Shown here in pieces: positions 1 through 7,410 of a DNA stretch of 64,000 nucleotides (positions are counted from its first letter, which is position 1; the number at the start of each line of letters is the position of its first letter). The stretch is from Geodermatophilus sp. DF01-2 (GTDB lineage Bacteria > Actinomycetota > Actinomycetes > Mycobacteriales > Geodermatophilaceae), in contig NZ_SPQN01000012.1 in assembly GCF_004571065.1 (NCBI RefSeq), positions 1-64,000 of the forward strand, in the 5' to 3' direction. The position numbers and the translations under genes are program-made. Under the pieces are notes generated by a model, which did no database searches, was not told where the DNA came from, and worked only from the letters and a program-made list of their open reading frames with translations.

Positions 1-106
1 TCGTGCCGCGGCGCGTTGACCAGCACGAACCACGACTCGCTGTCGGCGTCGGGGCGGGTGGCCGGGTCGTCGGGGGCGCTGACGTACACGGTGGGGTCGG
101 CGACCG
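1..106. repeat. 106-bp exact direct repeat, copy 1 (partner at 60884-60989)
   Basis: Positions 1-106 match 60884-60989 base for base in the same orientation, and identity stops abruptly at 106. The repeat may be longer, because copy 1 begins at the window edge. In copy 2 it is the interior of a CrtI-like gene; here it forms the C-terminal end of the PRC-barrel chimera. Confidence 0.95.
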
Positions 107-527
107 CGTCGGGCGCGGTCTCGGTCGGCGCGGTCTCGGTCGGCTCGTCCCCGGTCGGCTCGCTCCCGGTCGGCTCGGCCTCGGCGACCGGCAAGAGGCT
201 GTCCGAGGTGGCTGTCGAGTATTCGATCCCGTAGTGCCGGTAGAGCGCCCCCTCCTGGTCCCGGGACAGCTCCCGCGAGGGCCCGAACCGTGGTGCGCCG
301 TCCACGTCGGCCCGCGTGACCGTGACCTGCACCCGGCCACCGCTGTCGGTCGCGTCGAGGAGCGGGACCACCACGGTCTCCCCGTCGCGTTCGGCGTACA
401 TCCACTCCGGCAGCCCGGTCACCTCGTCGGCCAGCAGGGCGGCGCACACCCCGATCTCGGCTCCGTCGCGGTCGACGACCGTCCTGCCGATCCAGTCCCT
501 CGCCGCGTCCCGGTCGGGCAGTGTCAT
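1..527 (-). CDS. PRC-barrel protein fused in frame to a phytoene-desaturase-like fragment, cut by window edge
   Basis: The ATG at 525-527 is preceded by AGGAAG at good spacing. Residues 1 to about 100 look like a PRC-barrel domain of the actinobacterial type (start MTLPDRDAARDWIGRTVV), which usually lies at the N-terminus of soluble stress or regulatory proteins. Residues 112-140 are a Pro/Thr/Glu linker with repeated EPT units. From residue 141 the reading frame runs straight into sequence identical to residues 354-388 of the CrtI-like desaturase at 60547-62049, in the same frame, and it leaves the window without a stop. PRC-barrel proteins are not known to carry a desaturase C-terminus, so the join is either a real recombination product or an assembly chimera. 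The N-terminal assignment is fairly safe; the protein as a whole is doubtful. Confidence 0.6.
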   Translation of the reverse strand, partial: MTLPDRDAARDWIGRTVVDRDGAEIGVCAALLADEVTGLPEWMYAERDGETVVVPLLDATDSGGRVQVTVTRADVDGAPRFGPSRELSRDQEGALYRHYGIEYSTATSDSLLPVAEAEPTGSEPTGDEPTETAPTETAPDAVADPTVYVSAPDDPATRPDADSESWFVLVNAPRH

Positions 528-1035
528 GGTTGCTTCCTGTCGTGAGCGATGGGCCGCCGCGTCGGCGGCCGTCGCCCGCAGCTACCCAGCAGGTGTCGCG
601 CCAATCCGCACCGTCGGTCGGACACCGGGATCATCCTGGCCGCCGGTGCACCAACGGGACGCGCTGACGACGTCGCGTCAGGACCGGGCCCGGGGCCGGT
701 CGACCGGGCGCTCCGTGTACCCGTCCAGACCCCGGACTCCAGACTCCGGGCTCCTGGGAGGTCCGGGCCGCAGCGACAGGCCTGCATCCGCGCCCTGGCC
801 TCGCCGACCGGGTGGAGGTCCGCGTCGGGGACGTCGAGCACCTGGACTTGCTCGATGCGTCGAGGGACGGTGGGTGTGAATGCGCAGGTCCCCGGCGACT
901 CGGCATCCGCGCACACCGTTGCCGAGGCGTCAGCCGGTGAGGGTCGAGTGGCGTCCGCCGACGAGACGTTCCCGCGGAAACATCTCCGCGGGAACGTCTC
1001 CGCGAAACGTCTCCGCGGGAACGTGGACGGTGAGC
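528..1035. other. Intergenic stretch without a convincing gene
   Basis: About 510 bp with open frames on both strands but no ribosome-binding site, no recognisable domain and no consistent codon bias. The only clear structure is the repeat cluster at 963-1024. Confidence 0.5.
963..1024. repeat. Cluster of inverted and direct repeats around CTCCGCGGGAACGT
   Basis: A 16-bp perfect inverted repeat (963-978 with 985-1000, 6-nt loop) begins GAGACGTTCCCGCGGA. The right arm is then repeated directly as a shorter form (CTCCGCGAAACGT) and again as TCTCCGCGGGAACGT at 1010-1024. It lies just past the 3-prime end of the small gene at 1036-1347. It could be a terminator (no T-run) or a multi-site operator. 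Confidence 0.7.
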
Positions 1036-1347
1036 TCAGGCGGCCAGGGGGTGGTGGCGGCAGCGGCCACCGGCGGTCGCGCGGGCGCCGCACGGCGCAC
1101 CGGCCTTGGTCCGGCCGCCGCTGTCACCGCAGCGGGCGGGCGCGGAGACGGCCGACGCGGCGACGGCGGAGGCCACGACGACCGGATGCGGGAAGGGCAG
1201 GACGACGGCGTCGTGCTCCTCGACCGGCGCGGCCGGGAGGGCAACAGCCTCCGGCGCGGGACGGGTGGCGCGACGGTGCAGGACCGTGGCGGCTGTCGAT
1301 CCGGCGAGGAAGGCAGCGAGGGCGGTGGCGACGTGGCTGGCGCGCAT
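1036..1347 (-). CDS. Small exported or anchored protein with a Cys/His C-terminal motif
   Basis: A 103-residue product begins MRASHVATALAAFLAG, a hydrophobic N-terminus that could be a signal or anchor. A 50-residue low-complexity Ala/Pro/Val stretch follows. The last 31 residues run from RCGDSGG through GAPCG to RCRHH. That tail resembles the short C-x(n)-G-x-x-C ... RCRxH pattern seen at the ends of several small actinobacterial proteins and may bind a metal. The ATG at 1345-1347 lacks a strong ribosome-binding site, so a longer form is possible. Function unknown. Codon third positions are strongly GC, which supports real coding. Confidence 0.5.
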   Translation of the reverse strand: MRASHVATALAAFLAGSTAATVLHRRATRPAPEAVALPAAPVEEHDAVVLPFPHPVVVASAVAASAVSAPARCGDSGGRTKAGAPCGARATAGGRCRHHPLAA

Positions 1348-1720
1348 GCCCGCGTCATCGGCGGGCCGTGCGTAGGGCGAGACCCCGGGTGCCACACGCG
1401 CCGCATGTGCCGCAGCGCGCTCACGGGTGCCCTGCATCCCCCGTGGCGGTCGGGGTAGCGGGCTGCTCCGTTGCCCGCGACGAGGAAGGACCAGCGACGA
1501 GCCACCGAGGCCGAGAGGTCGATGCAGGTCGACGTCCCGGCGGCACTTCATCGGCGGAGTGGAGGAGGCCGGCCAGCTCCACGACCGGCACTGCACTGGG
1601 GCGCCGAGATCGCCCGGTCATCCCAGCGCTCCGTCCGCCACCGGGATCGGCGGGACCGCCCGCATCCGCACCGCGGTGCACCCGAGAGGGCTCGTGCGGC
1701 AGAGCGGCTGTCCGCTCCGC
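1348..1720. other. Intergenic stretch, nothing recognised
   Basis: This 373-bp stretch lies upstream of the small gene at 1036-1347 and downstream of the acyl-CoA dehydrogenase. Open frames here have no recognisable domain and no ribosome-binding site. Confidence 0.4.
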
Positions 1721-2899
1721 TCAGACGAAGGCGCTGTGGCCGGTGAGCGCGCGACCGACGATCAGGTGGTTGATCTCGCGGGTCCCCTCGTAGGAGTAGA
1801 GCGCCTCGGCGTCGTTGAAGAACCGGATCACGTCGCGGTCGAGCAGGATGCCGTTGCCGCCGAAGAGCTCCCGGGCCCAGGCCACGGTCTCCCGAGCGCG
1901 GCTGGTGACGAAGGCCTTGGCCAGCGCGGCGTGGTCGTCCCGGAAGACGCCCTCCTCCTGGAGCTGCGCCACGCGGACGGCCATGCCCAGCGAAGCGGTC
2001 ACGTTGCCGGCCATCCGGGCGATCAGGTCCTGGATGAGCTGGAAGCCCGCGATGGGCCGGCCGAACTGGACCCGCTCCTTGGCGTAGGCCAGCGCGGCCT
2101 CGAAGGCGCCCATCTGGCAGCCGACCGCGTTCCACGCGACACCGCCACGGGTCAGCTTGAGCACCCGGTTGACGTCCTTGAAGGTGTTGCCGCTCTCGAG
2201 CTTGTTCTCGGCGGGGATCCGGCAGTCCTCGAACGTCAGGTCGGCGTTCTGCACCGTGCGCAGCGCGTACTTGCCCTCCATCTTGGTGGCGGTGAAGCCG
2301 GGGGTGCCCTTCTCGACGACGAGGGTCTTCACCTCGTCGTCGTCCTCGTCGCGGGCGAAGACGACGACGAGGTCGGCGAAGGTGCCGTTGCCGATCCAGC
2401 GCTTGGCGCCGCCCAGCACCCACTCGTCCCCGTCGCGGCGCACCGTCGTCTCGAGGCCCAGGGCGACGTCGGAGCCGCCGTGCGGTTCGGTCAGCGCGAA
2501 GCAGCCGATCTTCCGCAGCGCCACCATGTCGGGCAGCCATCGCCGCTTCTGCTCTTCCGAGGCGAGCAGGACGATCGAGCCCATCGCCAGGCCGTTGTGC
2601 ACGCCGAGGAAGGTCGCCATCGACGGGTCGACCCGGGAGGCCTCCAGCGAGATGAAGCCGGTGAACAACCGGGAGGCACGCGGCGACCCCGCGGTGTCGT
2701 AGCTGCGACCGACCAGCCCCTCCTCGGCGAACCGCGGGATGAGATCCATCGGGAAGGTGGCCGCCTCCCAGTGCTCGGCGACCCGGGGCTTCACCTCGGT
2801 CTGCAGGAACTCGCGGATACCGCTCAGTTCCTTGCGTTCCTCGTCGGAGAGCAGTGACTCGTAGGAGTAGAGGTCAGCCAGGAGATGGTCGTCGGACAT
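1721..2899 (-). CDS. Acyl-CoA dehydrogenase (glutaryl-CoA dehydrogenase-like)
   Basis: A 392-residue FAD flavoenzyme that oxidises an acyl-CoA at C2-C3 and passes electrons to ETF. The three-part family fold is complete: N-terminal helices to about 130, a beta domain with the FAD-contacting CFALTEPHGGSD (about 133-144), and a C-terminal helical domain. Near the C-terminus SYEGTREINHLIVGRA places the catalytic base at Glu371, as in glutaryl-CoA dehydrogenases and their relatives, where YEGT is followed by an LGRA-type motif. Length is normal. It is monocistronic and divergent from the aldo/keto reductase at 3138. The family is certain; the substrate is not, since no CoA ligase, thiolase or glutarate gene is nearby. 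Confidence 0.93.
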   Translation of the reverse strand: MSDDHLLADLYSYESLLSDEERKELSGIREFLQTEVKPRVAEHWEAATFPMDLIPRFAEEGLVGRSYDTAGSPRASRLFTGFISLEASRVDPSMATFLGVHNGLAMGSIVLLASEEQKRRWLPDMVALRKIGCFALTEPHGGSDVALGLETTVRRDGDEWVLGGAKRWIGNGTFADLVVVFARDEDDDEVKTLVVEKGTPGFTATKMEGKYALRTVQNADLTFEDCRIPAENKLESGNTFKDVNRVLKLTRGGVAWNAVGCQMGAFEAALAYAKERVQFGRPIAGFQLIQDLIARMAGNVTASLGMAVRVAQLQEEGVFRDDHAALAKAFVTSRARETVAWARELFGGNGILLDRDVIRFFNDAEALYSYEGTREINHLIVGRALTGHSAFV

Positions 2900-3137
2900 C
2901 GCGGCACCCTTCCGTCGTCGCGCCCACCGTCCTACCCCGTCCGTGGCGTCCGAACATGCCGGGCCCGACGGCGGCCGGCAGCCCGCGCGCCGTTGGGGAC
3001 GACGACGCGCGCGAGGACTGGGCGGGTCCGCCCCGGGGCGGGCTTCCGGTGGTGATCACCCGGTTCCTGCGGCAACGTCCGGCGAGGCTCGTCCGGGAGC
3101 CCGGACCGGCGCAGTCCCGAGGAAAAGGAGCACCGTC

Positions 3138-4169
3138 GTGGAGTACCGCACGCTCGGCCGCAGCGGCTGCTCGGTCTCTGCTCTCACCCTGGGCACGATG
3201 ACCTTCGGGGCGGAGACCGACGAGGCGGGTGCGCACGAGCAGCTCGACACCTTCGTCGAGGCCGGCGGCACGCTGGTCGACACCGCCGACGTCTACTCGG
3301 CCGGCGCGGCCGAGGAGATCGTCGGGCGCTGGCTCGCCTCCCGCCCGGCCGACGTCCGCGACCGCGTCGTCCTGGCCACCAAGGGCCGCTTCCCGATGGG
3401 GGAGGAGCCCAACGCCCTGGGCAACTCCCGCCGGCACCTGCGCCGCGCCCTCGACGACTCCCTGCGCCGGCTCGGCGTCGACCACGTCGACCTCTACCAG
3501 CTGCACGCCTGGGATCCGATCACCCCGCTCGAGGAGTCGCTGCGCTTCCTCGACGACGCCGTCTCCGCCGGCAAGATCGGCTACCCGGGGCTGTCGAACT
3601 TCACCGGCTGGCAGGTGCAGAAGGCCGTCGACCTCGCCGAGCACGAGCACCTGGCCGTGCCGGTCACGCTGCAGCCCTCCTACAGCCTGCTGGTCCGGGA
3701 CGTCGAGTTCGAGATCGTCCCCGCCTGCCGGCACAACGGCCTGGGCCTGCTGACCTGGGGCCCGCTGGGCGGCGGATGGCTCTCCGGCAAGTACACCCGC
3801 GACCAGCGGCCGGAGGGCTCGACCCGGCTCGGCGAGGACCCCGGCCGCGGCATGGAGGCCTACGACCGGGTGAGCTCGCGGCAGCGCACGTGGGACGTGC
3901 TCGAGGCCGTGCAGGACGTCGCCGAGGCGCGCGGCGCGTCGATGCCGCAGGTCGCCCTGGCCTGGCTCGTCGCCCGGCCCGCGGTCACCTCGGTGATCCT
4001 CGGCGCGCGCACCACCGAGCAGCTGCGCGACAACCTGGGCGTCGTCGACCTGACCCTCGATCCGGAGGACGTCGCGCGACTCGACGCCGTGAGCGACCCG
4101 GGGGCGTCCGACTACCCGTACGGCGAGGTGGGAATCGAGGCGCGCAGCCGCGAACCCTCCGGCCCCTGA
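3138..4169 (+). CDS. Aldo/keto reductase (YghZ/Kv-beta-like)
   Basis: A 343-residue cytosolic NADPH-dependent carbonyl reductase with a (beta/alpha)8 barrel. The GTG at 3138 is preceded by AAAGGAG at 3124-3130, 7 nt upstream, and fixes the start; a longer upstream frame exists but lacks such a site. The catalytic tetrad is visible: Asp48 and Tyr53 (DTADVY), Lys82 (ATKGRF) and His123 (QLHAWD). The C-terminal SVILGARTTEQLRDN cofactor-binding segment is present. Its divergent neighbour is the acyl-CoA dehydrogenase; no operon partner. The physiological aldehyde or ketone substrate cannot be inferred. Confidence 0.93.
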   Translation: MEYRTLGRSGCSVSALTLGTMTFGAETDEAGAHEQLDTFVEAGGTLVDTADVYSAGAAEEIVGRWLASRPADVRDRVVLATKGRFPMGEEPNALGNSRRHLRRALDDSLRRLGVDHVDLYQLHAWDPITPLEESLRFLDDAVSAGKIGYPGLSNFTGWQVQKAVDLAEHEHLAVPVTLQPSYSLLVRDVEFEIVPACRHNGLGLLTWGPLGGGWLSGKYTRDQRPEGSTRLGEDPGRGMEAYDRVSSRQRTWDVLEAVQDVAEARGASMPQVALAWLVARPAVTSVILGARTTEQLRDNLGVVDLTLDPEDVARLDAVSDPGASDYPYGEVGIEARSREPSGP

Positions 4170-4300
4170 CCTCGAGGAGCCGCCCGCGTCGGCCCTGGGA
4201 CGGCGGAAGGCCCCGGCTACGCCTCAAGTCGGAACGTCGCCTGCCGAAACCGGTGGTGCGCCTCCACGGGCGCCCAGAGCCGTGATCACCGGAGTGCCGC

Positions 4301-5473
4301 ATGACTTCTCTCCCCGCCGTGCTGCCCGGGGCAGGTGCCGACCTGGCCCCGATCCTCCTCGTCGACGACGAGGTGGCGATCCTCGATGGCCTGCGCCGTC
4401 AGCTCCGCAAGAGGTTCGCCGTCCACACGGCGACGAGCGGCGCCGCCGCGCTCGAGCTGCTGGAGACGCAGCCCGTGGCCGTCGTCGTGTCGGACATGCG
4501 CATGCCGCAGATGGACGGCGCGACGTTCCTCGCGAAGGTGCGCGCGTCCTACCCGGACGTCGTCCGCATCCTGCTGACCGGTCAGGCCGACACGCAGGCC
4601 GCCATCGACGCCGTCAACCAGGGCCAGATCTACCGCTTCCTCACCAAGCCGTGCCCGCCGGACGTGCTGCTGGACGAGATCGGCAGCGCGGTGGAGATCA
4701 ACCGCCTGGTGACCGCCGAGAAGGAGCTGCTGCGGACGACGCTGCGCCGCACCGTCGAGGCGCTGACCGAGACCCTCTCGCTGGCCCAGCCGGCCGCCTT
4801 CGCGCGGGCCCTCCGCGTGACCCGCACGGTCACCGAGCTGACCCAGCAGCTGGAGATCGAGGAGCCGTGGGAGGCGGAGATCACCGCCATGCTCGCGCAC
4901 CTCGGCGCCGTCACGCTCCCGCCCAGGCTGCTGGAGAAGCTCGACTCGGGGCGCCCCCTCGACGACGACGAGCGGGAGATGGAGCGCCGCGTGCCCGCCA
5001 TCAGCCGCGACCTGGTCGCCGGCATCCCCCGGCTGGAGTCCGTGGCCGAGGCGATCGGCTGGCACCGTGCCCGCTACGACGGGGCCGGGGCGGTCGGTGA
5101 CGTCCCGCGCGGCGACGAGCTGCCGATGACGGCCCGGATCCTCCGGGTGGCGGTCGACTTCGACGCCGGCATGTCCCAGCGGCCGTCGGTGCAGGACACG
5201 ATCCAGGCGATGCGCGCCGACGCCGGCGCGTACGACCCCCGGGTGCTCGACGCCCTGTCCGGCAGCCACGACGTCGAGGGCGGCGAGCCGGCCCCGAAGG
5301 CCGTGTCCATCGCCGACCTCGTCCCCGACATGGTGGTCTTCGACGACGTGCTGACCACCGACGGCGTGCTCCTCGTCGGTCGCGGCACGGTCGTCACCGA
5401 GCCGCTCGTCCACCGCCTCGAGAACTTCGTCCGTCAGCACCGGGTGCGCGACGAGGTCTGGGTGCGGGGCTAG
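4301..5473 (+). CDS. RpfG-like response regulator with a degenerate HD-GYP domain
   Basis: 390 residues. The receiver domain (about 15-130) has acidic VDDE at 21-24, phosphoacceptor Asp65 (VVVSDMRMP) and the conserved Lys in FLTKP (about 116). Residues 190-390 align with the HD-GYP phosphodiesterase fold, but the metal-binding HD pair is Ala199-His200 (MLAHLGAV where LLHDIGK is expected), and the HHERWDGSGYP signature is reduced to [12 protein letters not shown] at 254-265. Cyclic-di-GMP hydrolysis therefore seems unlikely; a binding or scaffolding role is more plausible. ATG 4301 has GGAG upstream. A histidine kinase follows 141 bp downstream on the same strand and is the natural partner. 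Confidence 0.85.
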   Translation: MTSLPAVLPGAGADLAPILLVDDEVAILDGLRRQLRKRFAVHTATSGAAALELLETQPVAVVVSDMRMPQMDGATFLAKVRASYPDVVRILLTGQADTQAAIDAVNQGQIYRFLTKPCPPDVLLDEIGSAVEINRLVTAEKELLRTTLRRTVEALTETLSLAQPAAFARALRVTRTVTELTQQLEIEEPWEAEITAMLAHLGAVTLPPRLLEKLDSGRPLDDDEREMERRVPAISRDLVAGIPRLESVAEAIGWHRARYDGAGAVGDVPRGDELPMTARILRVAVDFDAGMSQRPSVQDTIQAMRADAGAYDPRVLDALSGSHDVEGGEPAPKAVSIADLVPDMVVFDDVLTTDGVLLVGRGTVVTEPLVHRLENFVRQHRVRDEVWVRG

Positions 5474-5614
5474 CTCCTGCTCCACCGGTGGCCCGGACCC
5501 GCGGCGATGCGGGACCGGGCCGCCGCCGTCCTCGCCACCGACCGCGCCGGCCCGCGGCCCGAGCGCCCCGGCTCCGCGGACCCCGAGTCCCGACGTCCGA
5601 GAGGTAGGGAAGTC

Positions 5615-7324
5615 ATGACCGCCGCACTGGAGACCCCGCTCTCCCTGATGTCCTTCGACGAGGCCAGCGCCGCCGTCGTGTCCTTCCTGAAGACCGCCGT
5701 CCCCATGGGGTCCTGGTCGGTCACCCGGGTCGGGGACGGCCGGCAGGTCCACCTCACCGTCGAGGACGACGCCTACGGCCTGACGGCGGGTGACGGGGTC
5801 GACTGGTCGGACACCCTCTGCCGGCACATGGTCAGCGGCGCCGCCCCGCAGATCGCCCCGGAGGCCATGGCCGTCCCGGAGTACGCGACGGCGGGGGCCG
5901 CCCGGCGCGTCCCCATCGGCGCCTACGTGGGCGTCCCGATCCGCGCCGGGGACGGCAGCCTGTTCGGGACCCTGTGCGGGCTGGACCCCACCGTCCAGAG
6001 TCCGGCGCTGCTCGAGCAGGCCCCGGTGTTCCGCATGCTGGCCGACCTGCTGGGCCGCGTGCTGGAGGCCGAGGAGCTGCGCCGCGACGCGGAGGAGCGG
6101 GCGGCCGAGCTGCGCCGGCAGACCTCCGCACTGGCGCGGTCGGAGACCCTGCACCGCCTCCTGGCGGAGGAGAGCAGCGACGCCATCAGCCGGCACGCCC
6201 CGGACGGCCGCATCCTCTACGTCTCGCCCGTGGCGCAGGACCTGCTCGGCGTCTCCTCCCAGGAGCTGCAGCAGGCGAACCTGGTCGACCTGGTCCACCC
6301 CGACGACCTGGCCGACCTCCTCCGCGGTGAGGACGAGCACCAGGGGGAACTGACCTTCCGGCTCCGCCACCGGGAGGGGCACTGGGTGTGGGTCGAGTCG
6401 ACCCGGTCGGTGCTCCGGGACCCGCGGGGCGAGGTCACCGAGATCCAGATGGTCACCCGCGACATCACCCAGCGCCGCGCCCGGGAGGCCGAGCACCACC
6501 GGGAGTCCAAGCTCGAGTCCCTGGGGCGTCTCTCTGCGGGCCTGGCCCACGAGATCAACACGCCGATCCAGTACGTGGGCGACAACGCGCGCTTCCTGGA
6601 GGAGGCCTACCAGGAGCTCATCCGCGTCGTCGAGGTCTACCGGGGCCTGCTGGACACCTCCAACCCCATCGGCTGGGCCGAGCGGCAGGAGCGGGTCCGC
6701 GAGGCGGAGGCGGGCATCGACTTCGAGTACCTGGAGGAGGAGATCCCCAGCGCCGTCGCGCAGACCCTGCAGGGGATCGAGCGGGTCGCCACGATCGTCC
6801 GGGCCATGAAGACCTTCAGCCACCCCGGTCACCAGGAGCAGGCGCCGGCCGATCTCAACGAGGCGCTCGCGGCCACGGTGACGGTGACCCGGCACCAGGT
6901 CAGCGACGTCGCCGACCTGCACCTCGAGCTCGGCGAGCTCCCACCCGTGCGGTGCAACATCGCCGACCTCAACCAGGTGTTCCTCAACCTGATCGTCAAC
7001 GCCGCGGACGCGATCGAGGAGACCGGGCGGCGCGGCTCGATCACCGTCTCCACGTCGGTGGACGGCGAGGACGTCGTCGTCCGGATCACCGACACCGGCG
7101 GCGGCATCCCCGACGACGTCCGCGCCCGGATGTTCGACCCGTTCTTCACCACCAAGGACGTCGGCCGTGGCAGCGGACAGGGGCTGCCCCTGGCCCGCGG
7201 CGTCGTGCAGGAGGGCCACGGCGGCAGCCTGGTCTTCGACTCGGTCCTCGGGCAGGGGACGACCTTCGTCGTCCGCATCCCCGTCGAGGGCCGGGCACCG
7301 GAGACCGACGGGGCGGACGCCTGA
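5615..7324 (+). CDS. GAF-PAS sensor histidine kinase
   Basis: A 569-residue cytoplasmic kinase with no membrane segments. Domains in order: a GAF-like sensor (about 13-150), a short coiled coil (150-178), a PAS domain (about 180-290, ending in the PAC-like [11 protein letters not shown]), a HisKA helix with His312 in [12 protein letters not shown], and an HATPase domain with N box ([12 protein letters not shown]), G1 (DTGGGIPDD), F box (FDPFFTTK) and G2 ([11 protein letters not shown]). Inserted helices between the H box and N box are typical of this class. ATG 5615 follows GAGGTAGGGA and is preferred to the in-frame ATG at 5507. It probably phosphorylates the regulator encoded just upstream. 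Confidence 0.92.
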   Translation: MTAALETPLSLMSFDEASAAVVSFLKTAVPMGSWSVTRVGDGRQVHLTVEDDAYGLTAGDGVDWSDTLCRHMVSGAAPQIAPEAMAVPEYATAGAARRVPIGAYVGVPIRAGDGSLFGTLCGLDPTVQSPALLEQAPVFRMLADLLGRVLEAEELRRDAEERAAELRRQTSALARSETLHRLLAEESSDAISRHAPDGRILYVSPVAQDLLGVSSQELQQANLVDLVHPDDLADLLRGEDEHQGELTFRLRHREGHWVWVESTRSVLRDPRGEVTEIQMVTRDITQRRAREAEHHRESKLESLGRLSAGLAHEINTPIQYVGDNARFLEEAYQELIRVVEVYRGLLDTSNPIGWAERQERVREAEAGIDFEYLEEEIPSAVAQTLQGIERVATIVRAMKTFSHPGHQEQAPADLNEALAATVTVTRHQVSDVADLHLELGELPPVRCNIADLNQVFLNLIVNAADAIEETGRRGSITVSTSVDGEDVVVRITDTGGGIPDDVRARMFDPFFTTKDVGRGSGQGLPLARGVVQEGHGGSLVFDSVLGQGTTFVVRIPVEGRAPETDGADA

Positions 7325-7330
7325 CCTCCG

Positions 7331-7402
7331 GCGCGGCCGGGCCCGGTGCCCGGCCGCGCACCGGAACGGCCGCCGCCGGGGAGGACACGTCCCCGGGCGG
7401 CC
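7331..7402. terminator. Two strong hairpins between convergent genes
   Basis: The first hairpin has perfect 12-bp arms (7331-7342 GCGCGGCCGGGC, 7348-7359) and a 5-nt loop. A second, bulged hairpin spans about 7366-7402. They lie between the histidine kinase (+) and the GGDEF-EAL gene (-) and probably act as a bidirectional terminator. Confidence 0.6.
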
Positions 7403-7410
7403 GTCCGTGG

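Noticed and set aside
1421-1681. An 86-codon open frame on the minus strand
   Set aside because: No ribosome-binding site, Pro/Arg-rich composition, no domain; probably noncoding.
3051-3060. GGTGATCACC palindrome upstream of the aldo/keto reductase
   Set aside because: A 10-bp palindrome at this GC content is expected by chance, and no second element supports it.
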